Source: Methanobacterium sp. UBA44 | GTDB taxonomy: Archaea > Methanobacteriota > Methanobacteria > Methanobacteriales > Methanobacteriaceae | DNA length: 64,000 bases | Assembly: GCA_002494885.1 (NCBI GenBank) | Contig: DACV01000006.1 | Span: forward strand, 102,503 to 166,502 | Direction: 5' to 3' | Shown here: positions 43,359 to 51,781 of the stretch, piece by piece | Layout: each line of letters begins with the position of its first letter | Numbering within the stretch: position 1 is the first letter of the stretch | The notes under the pieces: generated by a model | Told to the model about the DNA's origin: nothing | Seen by the model: only the letters and a program-made list of their open reading frames with translations | The model's database searches: none | Position numbers and translations under genes: made by a program

Positions 43359-45728
43359 TTAATATTCCCTTTTCACTATCTTCTTGGCGATGAGCCTTAT
43401 CTCCTCATTGTATTCATCGAAGCTTGCATCTGCAATTACTGTAATTTCGCTGCCAATCAGATCTTCGACTTTTTCTGCAAGAGATCCTTCATCTGCAGTC
43501 TTTGCAATCACTTCATTTGCTTCATCGGTGGTCATTCCAAGCAATTCTTCAGCTTGTTTTCTGAAGAATGTTGTTCTGACTGTTCCAGTGCCGTCTTCTA
43601 TTACACATGGAACGATCATTAGATAGTTTGGTTTTTCAATTTCCTCTCCGCAGAAATCACAAATAAATGCGTCATCCACGTATTCAACCCGTTTATTACA
43701 GTTTGGACACATTTCATAGAGTATTCTATCTCCATAAGCATCAGTAATTTTCCCGCTTACTTTGATGTTCTTGTCTTCTTCCTCTAGGTCTTCTATTCTC
43801 TTGGATTTGTAAATTGATTCTTCAATTTCTTCAAGTGTTGGAAGGTTCTGAATGTCATCATCTTTTGGCTTTATTACCATTGTAACTCTTCCTACACTGA
43901 GCTCAACTGTATCATTTCTAAATCGAGGTCTTGCATTCTTTATCCATATTGCATCACCTCTATTTAATCCCATTTCTGCTTTTTCATCCCAGAAAGAAGC
44001 TCTAACAATTCCAGTATCATCAGCAACTTCCACTGATCTTACCATACCCATGGTTCCATTTGCCCTCTGGAATTCATTTATATCATAAAAATTGAGTATA
44101 CGTCCTATTACTCCAACTTCATCTTTTTCACTATTTATATTCTTTAAATCTTCAATTTTAATTGGTTTATACATTTCTTCTTCAAGTTTATCCAGTGAAG
44201 GGAGACTTTGGCCATCATCATTCATTAAAATTACTCTAACGGTCTTACCAATGCTTAATTCAATGTTATCGTCCCTAAATCTTGTTTTAGCATTTTCGAT
44301 TTTTACCAGATTTCCTCTGTTTAATCTCATTTCTGCTTTTTCATCCCAGAAAGAAGCTCTAACAGTACCAGTATCATCAGCAATTTTAACTGATCTCACA
44401 AGTCCTACAGTACCATCTGCTCTCTGGAACTCATTTGCATCATAAAGTTCCATTATCCTTCCAATAATGTCCACTTCTTCACCTTCATCTTCAATTTTTT
44501 GAAGATCCTCGATTTTGATGGGTTCAAGCTCTTTTTTATGTTCTTCAAGAACTTCTTTTAAACCTGCATCATCTTCTGGATTTATCTCAATTTTACTGTT
44601 CCATCCGGTGTTTACTCTGTAATCAGTCTCTGAATATTCATCAAATTCAATATTTCCTCCCGTAATTTTTAAAATATCTCCCTTGTTGATATTTAAGTCG
44701 GTATCCTCGTTCCAGAAGGTTACTTTTATTGAGCCTGTATCATCTGAAATCATAATGGATTTTACAGCTCCAGCACTTCCATCCGCTCGTTCAAAAGTTA
44801 TTTTGTCCTGTATTTTACTTGCAACGCCCATTAACATAACATTTTTCATTTCCTGGGCATCACCAATCTTCATAATCTCTTCTTTATGTTCTGGAACATC
44901 AAATTCACCCTTAATTATTCTCCCAATGAATGAATGAGTTAAATTAACTTCTCCATTTCTAACTCTGCTTTGAGCACCTAATATTTTAACAGAATCCCCT
45001 TCTTTAAGACCTATTTCATTCATTATTTCTACATCTCTATTCCACAAGGTTAATGATATGGAACCGCTTTCATCCTTTAAATCAATGGTAATGAATTTTC
45101 CATCTCTTCCATTGCTGTTATATGATCTGATTCTTGAAATTCGAACCACTCTTGCAATTACATTAACCTGCATTTCTCCTTTAATATCAGCAATAGGAGT
45201 AATTTTTTCATTATATTCTGGAAAACCTTCTGTTTCATCAACCTTTTCTATTGTGGATCTGTTTTGAAGATGAGCTTCCTGGCTTCTGTATCCATCCTTT
45301 ATTTCTACACCATTTATCCTGACGATATCTCCTTCACTGACTTTTTTAAGCATTTTTATATTTTCAGTCCATAATACAACACGCATTTCGCCAGTATCGT
45401 CTGCTATCATGAGATTTGCTACTTTACCTTCTTTTCCTTTCTTTGTGGTAAATGCCTTAACATTAGAAATGCGCATCATTCGTCCTACTATGCTTATATC
45501 ATGTAAACCTGTTTCTAAGTCAGATATTTTACGTATTTCATCATCTTTTGCTTCAGGAACATTTTTTTCGTCAATGTATTCTCCTACTATCATTCTTGCG
45601 ATATCCAGTTCATCCATGAAGCTTACTTCTTCATAATCCTTTTTCATTTCTTCTATTCGTTTTAGAAAATCATCATATGAGATTTGATCACTGATTCGCT
45701 GATATTCGCTCTTTATATCCTTTTCCAT
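43359..45728 (-). CDS. rpa: replication factor A (single-stranded DNA-binding protein, multi-OB)
   Basis: A fused single-polypeptide RPA of about 789 residues as found in Methanobacteriales. It has at least five OB folds recognisable by repeats of V-x-G-R-I/V...KVAxLMIADDTGxxRVxLW, starting near residues 75, 180, 300, 420 and 530. Two of these (IADDTGTVRASFWDEKAEMRLNRG and VADDTGIVRASFWDEKAEMGLNRG) are near-duplicates. A C-terminal zinc finger CPNCNKRVEY..CDFCGEE precedes a last OB fold (VPCVIEDGTGTVRTTFF). GTG at 45755 is in frame, but GTGAGG upstream of ATG 45728 fits better. It is divergent from leuC. Confidence 0.93.
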   Translation of the reverse strand: MEKDIKSEYQRISDQISYDDFLKRIEEMKKDYEEVSFMDELDIARMIVGEYIDEKNVPEAKDDEIRKISDLETGLHDISIVGRMMRISNVKAFTTKKGKEGKVANLMIADDTGEMRVVLWTENIKMLKKVSEGDIVRINGVEIKDGYRSQEAHLQNRSTIEKVDETEGFPEYNEKITPIADIKGEMQVNVIARVVRISRIRSYNSNGRDGKFITIDLKDESGSISLTLWNRDVEIMNEIGLKEGDSVKILGAQSRVRNGEVNLTHSFIGRIIKGEFDVPEHKEEIMKIGDAQEMKNVMLMGVASKIQDKITFERADGSAGAVKSIMISDDTGSIKVTFWNEDTDLNINKGDILKITGGNIEFDEYSETDYRVNTGWNSKIEINPEDDAGLKEVLEEHKKELEPIKIEDLQKIEDEGEEVDIIGRIMELYDANEFQRADGTVGLVRSVKIADDTGTVRASFWDEKAEMRLNRGNLVKIENAKTRFRDDNIELSIGKTVRVILMNDDGQSLPSLDKLEEEMYKPIKIEDLKNINSEKDEVGVIGRILNFYDINEFQRANGTMGMVRSVEVADDTGIVRASFWDEKAEMGLNRGDAIWIKNARPRFRNDTVELSVGRVTMVIKPKDDDIQNLPTLEEIEESIYKSKRIEDLEEEDKNIKVSGKITDAYGDRILYEMCPNCNKRVEYVDDAFICDFCGEEIEKPNYLMIVPCVIEDGTGTVRTTFFRKQAEELLGMTTDEANEVIAKTADEGSLAEKVEDLIGSEITVIADASFDEYNEEIRLIAKKIVKREY

Positions 45729-45841
45729 CTTGATGCCCTCACTTATAACCGACACATTTAAATTTTAGAAGAGTTAACTTAGTGTCATATATATTAATTG
45801 TAGATAGTAGTAGTATTTGCACCACAATATATATGCTTAAC

Positions 45842-45900
45842 TGCTAAAAATAGCAACTTTTTTTAGCCAAATTGGGCCTATTTTTATATATATATCCTTT
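45842..45900 (+). promoter_or_regulatory. probable leuCDB promoter with small inverted repeat
   Basis: TGCTA-AAAA-TAGCA at 45842-45855 lies about 35 bases before a TATA run (TTTTTATATATATA, near 45888). The AT run would place transcription start about 30-35 bases before the leuC ATG at 45956, where GAGGAGG is the ribosome site. The inverted repeat could bind an activator or repressor; nothing identifies which. Confidence 0.35.
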
Positions 45901-45955
45901 TAAATAGGTAGATAAGTATTCAAACTAATTATAAGAAGTATGAGGAGGATTACAG

Positions 45956-47215
45956 ATGTCAATGACAATGGCAGAGAAAATACTTGCGAAATCTTCAGGT
46001 AAGAAAGAAGTTGAAGCTGGAGAGATAGTTATGGCAAACATTGATGTTGCTATGACTCATGATTTAACTGGACCTCTGTCTGTAGAATCTTTTGAGAAAA
46101 TAGGAGTCTCAGAAGTCTGGGATCCAGAGAAAATTGTGATAGTTTTTGATCATCAGGTACCTGCAGATTCCCTTGATGCAGCCCAAAATCACAAAATAAT
46201 GAGGAAATTCGTTAAAGAACAAAAAATAACCAATTTTTACGATGTTAGAGAAGGAGTATGCCATCAGGTTCTTCCAGAAAAAGGTCATGTTGTTCCTGGG
46301 GAAGTTATAGTTGGAACAGACTCTCATACATGTACTCATGGTGCATTAGGTGCTTTTTCAACAGGCATAGGTTCAACAGATATGTCTATGGTATTTGCAA
46401 CAGGAAAATTATGGTTTAAAGTTCCAGAAACTATAAAATTCAATATAGAAGGGACTTTAGGTAAGCATGTCTACGCTAAAGATGTTGTACTCAATATAAT
46501 TGGCCAAATAGGTGCTGACGGTGCAACATACAAAGCATGTGAATTTGGAGGGGAAACAACCGAAAATTTATCTGTTTCTGATAGGATGGTGCTTTGTAAT
46601 ATGGCCATAGAAATGGGGGGTAAAACAGGACTTGTTGAACCTGATCAAAAAACCCTTAATTACGTTAATGCAAGATCAGACAAATCTTATGAAGTATTTA
46701 AAGGAGATGAGGATGCTGCATCCCTTGAAATTATGGATATTGATGTTAATGATCTTGAACCACAGATTGCCTGTCCTCATAATGTTGATAACGTTAAAGG
46801 GATTTCAGACGTTGAGGGAACACCAATTGACCAGGTTTTCCTTGGATCATGTACAAACGGTAGAATTCAAGATTTAAGAGATGCTGCGAATATTCTTAAA
46901 GGAAATAAAGTTTCAGACAATATAAGAATGCTTGTAATACCTGCTTCACGTGAAGTTTATACTAAAGCACTAAATGAAGGGTTAATGAACATATTTGTAG
47001 ATGCAGGAGCTCTTGTTTGCAATCCATGTTGTGGTCCGTGTCTTGGGGGCCATGTGGGTCTCATAGGGCCGGGAGAAGTTAGTCTTTCCACTTCAAATAG
47101 AAACTTCAAAGGAAGGCAGGGAAGTGCAGAAGGAGAAGTATATTTAAGCTCAGCAGCAGTTGCAGCAGCTTCTGCAATCACTGGTAAAATTGAAGATCCA
47201 AGGGATCTAAAATAA
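45956..47215 (+). CDS. leuC: 3-isopropylmalate dehydratase large subunit
   Basis: An aconitase-family 4Fe-4S hydro-lyase. With LeuD it isomerises 2- to 3-isopropylmalate; the homologous homoaconitase acts in coenzyme B synthesis. It has 419 residues, the archaeal small form. The cluster cysteines are in FLGSCTNGRIQDLRDA and CNPCCGPCLGGH. GTDSHTCTHGALGAFSTGIGSTDM is the substrate loop. GAGGAGG precedes the ATG. The next gene is leuD (11-base gap), whose specificity loop reads YLVL, nearer the IPM isomerase YLVY than the homoaconitase YLRT form, so Leu is preferred over Hac. Confidence 0.85.
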   Translation: MSMTMAEKILAKSSGKKEVEAGEIVMANIDVAMTHDLTGPLSVESFEKIGVSEVWDPEKIVIVFDHQVPADSLDAAQNHKIMRKFVKEQKITNFYDVREGVCHQVLPEKGHVVPGEVIVGTDSHTCTHGALGAFSTGIGSTDMSMVFATGKLWFKVPETIKFNIEGTLGKHVYAKDVVLNIIGQIGADGATYKACEFGGETTENLSVSDRMVLCNMAIEMGGKTGLVEPDQKTLNYVNARSDKSYEVFKGDEDAASLEIMDIDVNDLEPQIACPHNVDNVKGISDVEGTPIDQVFLGSCTNGRIQDLRDAANILKGNKVSDNIRMLVIPASREVYTKALNEGLMNIFVDAGALVCNPCCGPCLGGHVGLIGPGEVSLSTSNRNFKGRQGSAEGEVYLSSAAVAAASAITGKIEDPRDLK

Positions 47216-47226
47216 GTGGTGTTATT

Positions 47227-47724
47227 ATGAAAGGAAAAGCATGGAAATTTGGAAATGATATTGATACAGACCTTATACTTCCTGGAAGATATCTAGTTTT
47301 AAGAGATCCTGAAGACCTTGCAGCACATGTTATGGAAGGAGCAGACCCTGAATTTGCAAAAAAAGTGAATAATGGCGATATTTTAGTAGGGGGCACAAAT
47401 TTTGGATGTGGTTCATCAAGAGAACATGCTCCAATCGCAATTAAAGGTGCTGGCATCTCTGTTGTTGTTGCAGAATCATTTGCAAGAATATTTTATAGAA
47501 ATGCAATAAATATAGGTCTTCCTCTTATGGAAGTCAAAGATATCTCCAAATATGTATCAGAAGGAGATGAACTGGAAATTGACATGGAAAAAGGCGTTTT
47601 GAAGGATTTAAACACTGGTAAAGAATTTGAAATAAAAGGATTACCAGAATTCATGCTGGAAATACTGAATGAAGGCGGGTTAATTCCATATTTAAAGGAT
47701 AAAGTGAATGAAATTAAACAATAA
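47227..47724 (+). CDS. leuD: 3-isopropylmalate dehydratase small subunit
   Basis: The swivel subunit that completes the active site of LeuC, 165 residues. GKAWKFGNDIDTDLILPGRYLVLRD contains the substrate-specificity loop (YLVL). GGTNFGCGSSREHAPIAIKGAGI and ESFARIFYRNAINIGLPL are the conserved blocks. It is co-transcribed with leuC (11 bases) and the dehydrogenase gene (about 40 bases). A homoaconitase role cannot be fully excluded, because methanogen paralogs differ mainly in this loop. Confidence 0.86.
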   Translation: MKGKAWKFGNDIDTDLILPGRYLVLRDPEDLAAHVMEGADPEFAKKVNNGDILVGGTNFGCGSSREHAPIAIKGAGISVVVAESFARIFYRNAINIGLPLMEVKDISKYVSEGDELEIDMEKGVLKDLNTGKEFEIKGLPEFMLEILNEGGLIPYLKDKVNEIKQ

Positions 47725-47762
47725 TACAAAATTTTCAATTTATAAGGATCAGGAGTGTTTTT

Positions 47763-48752
47763 ATGTACAAGATAGCCGTAATACCCGGTGATGGTATTGG
47801 AAAAGAAGTAATGGAAGCAGCATTACACGTTTTAGAAGCTGTTGATATTGAATTTGGTTATACATTTGCTGATGCAGGAGATGAATACCAGGAAGTTTCA
47901 GGAGTAGCATTGCCTCAAGAAACAATTGATATAGTAAAGAACTCTCAGGCATGTTTATTTGGGGCTGCTGGAGAATCAGCAGCAGATGTTATTGTTAAAT
48001 TAAGACAAGAACTGGATCTTTATGTTAATTTAAGGCCCGTAAAATCCTATCCTGGAACTAAATGCGTTTATGATGATTTGGATTTTGTTATTGTAAGAGA
48101 AAACACTGAAGGACTTTACATTGGCATTGAAGAGGAAACAGAAGAGGGTGCAACAGCTTTAAGAGTCATAACCAGAAAAGCAAGCGAAAGGATCTGTAAA
48201 TTTGCATTTGATTACGCCAAAAAAACAGGTAGAAGCAAAGTTACCGCAGTTCACAAGGCAAATGTCCTTAAGAAGACTGACGGCCTTTTCAGGGGTACTT
48301 TCTTCAAAGTTGCTGAAGAATATGGAGACATCGAGACAGATGACCGTTATGTGGATGCTACAGCTATGTTTTTTATTACAAACCCCCATATGTTTGATGT
48401 AATAGTGACAACCAATTTATTCGGCGATATATTATCAGATGAAGGTGCAGGGCTTGTTGGAGGGTTAGGATTAATACCTTCTGCAAATATTGGGGAGAAT
48501 ACAGGCATATTTGAACCAGTTCATGGATCAGCACCAGGTCATGCGGGTAAAGGCACAGCAAACCCTTCTGCAATGATATTATCTGCCGTGTTAATGCTTG
48601 ATTACCTTGAGGAGCATGATGCAGCACAGACTGTTGAAAATGCTTTAATAGAAGTATTGGGTGAAAGTAAAGTTGTAACTCAAGATTTAGGTGGAAATGC
48701 CTCTACAATGGAAATGGCCCGTGAAATTAGAAATAAAATAGAAAATAAATGA
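47763..48752 (+). CDS. leuB: 3-isopropylmalate dehydrogenase (or homoisocitrate dehydrogenase)
   Basis: A beta-decarboxylating dehydrogenase of 329 residues. IPGDGIGKEVMEAALHVLEAV is the N-terminal signature. VKLRQELDLYVNLRPVKSYPG holds the substrate arginines, and VRENTEGLYIGIEEE, VTAVHKANVLKKTDGLF, TTNLFGDILSDEGAGLVGGLGLIPSANIG and EPVHGSAPGHAGKGTANPSA follow. In methanogens the paralog AksF handles homoisocitrate, and the operon with leuCD favours LeuB. The start has GGATCAGGAG upstream. Confidence 0.82.
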   Translation: MYKIAVIPGDGIGKEVMEAALHVLEAVDIEFGYTFADAGDEYQEVSGVALPQETIDIVKNSQACLFGAAGESAADVIVKLRQELDLYVNLRPVKSYPGTKCVYDDLDFVIVRENTEGLYIGIEEETEEGATALRVITRKASERICKFAFDYAKKTGRSKVTAVHKANVLKKTDGLFRGTFFKVAEEYGDIETDDRYVDATAMFFITNPHMFDVIVTTNLFGDILSDEGAGLVGGLGLIPSANIGENTGIFEPVHGSAPGHAGKGTANPSAMILSAVLMLDYLEEHDAAQTVENALIEVLGESKVVTQDLGGNASTMEMAREIRNKIENK

Positions 48753-48802
48753 TTGTAATGGTGCAGGTCCAGAAATTATAGATATATGAGAGCTGATTAG
48801 CT

Positions 48803-50011
48803 ATGAATAGTGTTAAAAGTAGCGATATTAGGAAAGATATTCCTTTACTCAATGAAATTATCTATCTGGACGCAGCAAGCACTACTCCAACTCCAGAACC
48901 TGTAATAAACGCCATGGTTGATTACTATCACAATTTCAATGCAAATACAGGAAGAGGAGCATATAAAACAGCGGTTAAATCAACAACCAAGTTTGATGAT
49001 GCAAGAAAAAAAATAGCAAATTTCATAAATTGTGCTAAAAATGAGGTAATATTCACTAAAAATACCACAGAAGCTATAAACATAGTGGCGAAGGGTTTGG
49101 ATCTTAATAAAGGTGATTCAATAATAGTTCCCAATATAGAGCATCATTCTAATTTTCTTCCATGGCTTAATTTAAAAAAAAGTGGCATCAATCTAAGAAT
49201 TATAAAAGCTAATAAATTTGGAATAATAGACACATTTGACGTTGAGAAAGCCATAGATGATAGTACAAAGCTTATCACCACCACCCACATTTCTAATTCT
49301 ATCGGGTCATACCAGCCAATATATGAAATGGGCGATATTGCAGAAGAAAAGGATATTTTATATCTTGTTGATGCTGCTCAATCTGCGGGCCATATGAAAC
49401 TGGATGTTAAGAAAATTAAAGCCGATTTCATTGCATTTCCAGGCCATAAAGGCCTTTTAGGGCCTGTTGGAACAGGATTTTTATACTGCAGAAATGAAGT
49501 TGCCGAATATCTTAAACCTCTGATTCTCGGAGGCGGGACGGTTTCAAATGTTACAGAAAAAGATTATGTACTTGAACCAGTTCCTTCAAGATTTGAAGCA
49601 GGAACACAAAATATTGCAGGTTTTATAGGTCTGGGGGCAGCTGTAGATTATGTTAAAAGAATTGGAATCGAAAATATTGAAAAGTACAGCTTAAATCTCA
49701 CAAGATATATGTATGAAAGAATAAACGATATAGATAACACCATATGTTACGGTGATCCAGAAAATATCCATGGTATTGTTGCTTTTAACATTGAGGGCAT
49801 GAACTCACATGATGTTGCAAAAATACTGGATGAAATCAAAAATATTTGTGTTAGAAGCGGGTATCATTGTGCAATTCCTGCAATAAAACATGTAGGGGCT
49901 GATGCTTTAGAAGGAACAGTTAGGGCATCCATTCATTGTTATAATAACAAAGAAGAGATAGATATTTTTGCAGAAACAGTTAATGAAATAGCTAAATTCG
50001 CTGGAGGTTGA
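48803..50011 (+). CDS. sufS: cysteine desulfurase (SufS/NifS family)
   Basis: A pyridoxal-phosphate enzyme of aminotransferase class V, 402 residues, removing sulfur from cysteine for Fe-S or thiolation use. IIYLDAASTTPTPEPVINAM is the N-terminal block and VPNIEHHSNFLPWL the cofactor-contact block. The PLP lysine lies in FIAFPGHKGLLGPVGTGFLY, and the persulfide Cys in VRSGYHCAIPAIKH. The last motif follows the SufS (group II) spacing. It is read in the same direction as leuCDB with a gap of about 50 bases, and is followed by a tiny membrane-protein gene whose ribosome site lies inside its last codons. Confidence 0.9.
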   Translation: MNSVKSSDIRKDIPLLNEIIYLDAASTTPTPEPVINAMVDYYHNFNANTGRGAYKTAVKSTTKFDDARKKIANFINCAKNEVIFTKNTTEAINIVAKGLDLNKGDSIIVPNIEHHSNFLPWLNLKKSGINLRIIKANKFGIIDTFDVEKAIDDSTKLITTTHISNSIGSYQPIYEMGDIAEEKDILYLVDAAQSAGHMKLDVKKIKADFIAFPGHKGLLGPVGTGFLYCRNEVAEYLKPLILGGGTVSNVTEKDYVLEPVPSRFEAGTQNIAGFIGLGAAVDYVKRIGIENIEKYSLNLTRYMYERINDIDNTICYGDPENIHGIVAFNIEGMNSHDVAKILDEIKNICVRSGYHCAIPAIKHVGADALEGTVRASIHCYNNKEEIDIFAETVNEIAKFAGG

Positions 50012-50015
50012 TTTA

Positions 50016-50102
50016 ATGGATAGACCACAACTAATTGCACTATTTATAATATTTATAATGGTTTTTAGTGCAGTTGCATATGCATTATTACTTGTAATCT
50101 AG
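50016..50102 (+). CDS. 28-residue membrane peptide
   Basis: A tiny gene directly after the desulfurase: a charged head MDRPQ, then one uninterrupted hydrophobic helix (LIALFIIFIMVFSAVAYALL). GGAGG at 50004-50008, within the end of the previous gene, gives ideal spacing to ATG 50016. It has no match in my memory. The strong ribosome site and clean single-helix composition make it more likely real than chance. Confidence 0.55.
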   Translation: MDRPQLIALFIIFIMVFSAVAYALLLVI

Positions 50103-50195
50103 AAATACAATCCGAACATAATTACATAATAAGAATAAAATATATGTATAAAGCATAAATTAAATTAGTAATTCAATTTCATATTTACAACCTTA

Positions 50196-50246
50196 CAAAT
50201 CTTATATTTGCAGGGTTAACTGAAATCATCAAAACACGAAGTGTTT
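50196..50246. repeat. hairpin-word array E (before ribH)
   Basis: Two units. CAAAT/loop CTTAT at 50196-50210 is a decayed form of the CAAATC-TTAC-GATTTG word of array C. AAACAC/loop GAA/GTGTTT at 50232-50246 is identical at its core to 37566-37580. The array lies 30 bases upstream of the ribH start. Confidence 0.65.
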
Positions 50247-50275
50247 GAGGGATTCGAGAGTTTGGAGGTCAATAA

Positions 50276-50686
50276 ATGGTAAAAGTCAGATTAGGGGCAG
50301 TAGTGGCGGAATTCAATTATGATATAACTCATATGATGCTTGAACTTGCTAAGGAACATGCAAAGTTTTTAGATTCAGAAGTAACAAAAGTAATTGCTGT
50401 ACCAGGCGTTTTTGATATGCCTCTTGCAATTAAAAAACTTTTAGAAGATGATGAAATAGATGCTGTTATTACACTGGGAGCAGTAATTGAGGGTGCTACA
50501 TCTCACGATGAAATCGTTGTACAGCACGCTTCACGTAAAATAGCTGATTTAGCACTTGAATACGATAAACCAGTTGCTTTAGGAATTTCAGGCCCGGGAA
50601 TGACACGTTTAGAAGCCCATCAGCGTGTTGAATATGGAAAACGTGCTGTTGAAGCTGCGGTAAAGATGTGCGAACGTTTAAAATAA
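50276..50686 (+). CDS. ribH: 6,7-dimethyl-8-ribityllumazine synthase
   Basis: Condenses the ribitylamino-uracil and a four-carbon phosphate to lumazine, the step before riboflavin; also relevant to F420 and flavin supply. It has 136 residues. AVVAEFNYDITHMMLELAKEHAKFL, VPGVFDMPLAIKKLL, LGAVIEGATSHDEIV and LGISGPGMTRLEAHQRVEYGKRAVEAAVKM are the family blocks, including the histidine of the active site (TSHDE). GGAGGTC precedes ATG. It is a single gene between the desulfurase block and marker protein 11. Confidence 0.94.
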   Translation: MVKVRLGAVVAEFNYDITHMMLELAKEHAKFLDSEVTKVIAVPGVFDMPLAIKKLLEDDEIDAVITLGAVIEGATSHDEIVVQHASRKIADLALEYDKPVALGISGPGMTRLEAHQRVEYGKRAVEAAVKMCERLK

Positions 50687-50836
50687 TTTTTTTTATTTTT
50701 TTTAATTTATTAATTAACTTTATTTTAAATAAAATATCATAGACATAATTCAATAATTGTAAATTCAGTATAAATTTAATAACTAAATATGTTTTAATAA
50801 AGTTTGTTGTATTTATAAAAGTTATAGAGGCTAATT

Positions 50837-51769
50837 ATGGAAATTTTAACTCCTGAAGACCTTAAAGAAAAATTCAAAGATCCCTGGATAGCACCGTATA
50901 AAAAAGTAATTACAATGGTTGATAAAGACCTTGTGGAGATCGTAGAGTATCATCCATGTATTGGTGGATCAGAATGGATGGTTTATCAGTATGAAAGGTC
51001 AAGTAATATAGTTAAAAGTGCAAAAAGAGATGGAAATAAGCATACTTATCTTGCAGAGATTGGGAAAAGCGATTTAGACCTTAAGGCAAGCTTTTCGGCT
51101 GCAGGAATTGAAGAAATCTCTGTTGAAGGGGATGAAGTTAAGGTTGTTCATGCAGGACTTGCAGGTGCAGGTGTAGGGGCTGCAATGTGCCGAGGTATGG
51201 CAGAAGGAGTTAAAAGAGTCGAACTTTACGATATAGGTGGTGGATCCAAGGTTGGAAGGGCCGCAGTAGTGACTCCAAAACTTCAAAAAATTGTAATCGG
51301 GATTGATGATACTGATACCAAAGAAGAAGGAGCTACATGGACATTAGCAAATAATGTAGGTATTGAACTAAGTAAAATGGGATTCGAATACATAAATCAC
51401 GTTATTGTACAACTTTATCCCCATAATCCTAATAAAACTCAAAACTGTGTATCTATTGCATTGGTATTTGCTATCAAGCCTGGTGATCGTAAAAGAATTA
51501 TAGAAGAAACACGTAAACTACTTAAAAAACATACACTATCCAGTAAAACTGCAATAGCAGTCCTCGATGGAATAATTATTCCAGAAAGGCTTAAAAAATA
51601 CGCTGAAGCCGCTAAAAAGTCTATGATTTCTCTCGAAGAAGCAGAAAAGGCTGCAGAGGAAATAGGTATTCAACTTGTTGAAGTTACTGGTGCAGAGGGA
51701 AAAATAGGCGCGCTTGCGGCTCTTGGTCTATATGATGATATAAATGAAGCGGTAAAGGTTTATTATTAA
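50837..51769 (+). CDS. methanogenesis marker protein 11
   Basis: A conserved methanogen protein (marker 11 family), 310 residues. Its C-terminal half has the TiaS-like domain GIDDTDTKEEGATWTLANNVGIELS, related to the enzyme that modifies a tRNA-Ile with agmatine. The N-terminal half (VEYHPCIGGSEWMVYQYERS, then GAGVGAAMCRGMAEGVKRVELYD) is specific to the family. Function is unknown; the fold suggests ATP use in RNA or cofactor modification. TTATAGAGG precedes ATG. Confidence 0.85.
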   Translation: MEILTPEDLKEKFKDPWIAPYKKVITMVDKDLVEIVEYHPCIGGSEWMVYQYERSSNIVKSAKRDGNKHTYLAEIGKSDLDLKASFSAAGIEEISVEGDEVKVVHAGLAGAGVGAAMCRGMAEGVKRVELYDIGGGSKVGRAAVVTPKLQKIVIGIDDTDTKEEGATWTLANNVGIELSKMGFEYINHVIVQLYPHNPNKTQNCVSIALVFAIKPGDRKRIIEETRKLLKKHTLSSKTAIAVLDGIIIPERLKKYAEAAKKSMISLEEAEKAAEEIGIQLVEVTGAEGKIGALAALGLYDDINEAVKVYY

Positions 51770-51781
51770 ATAAACATGCAT

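Noticed and set aside
43384..45636. Several plus-strand frames of 69-117 residues across rpa
   Set aside because: Serine/isoleucine-rich shadows of the repeated OB folds on the opposite strand.
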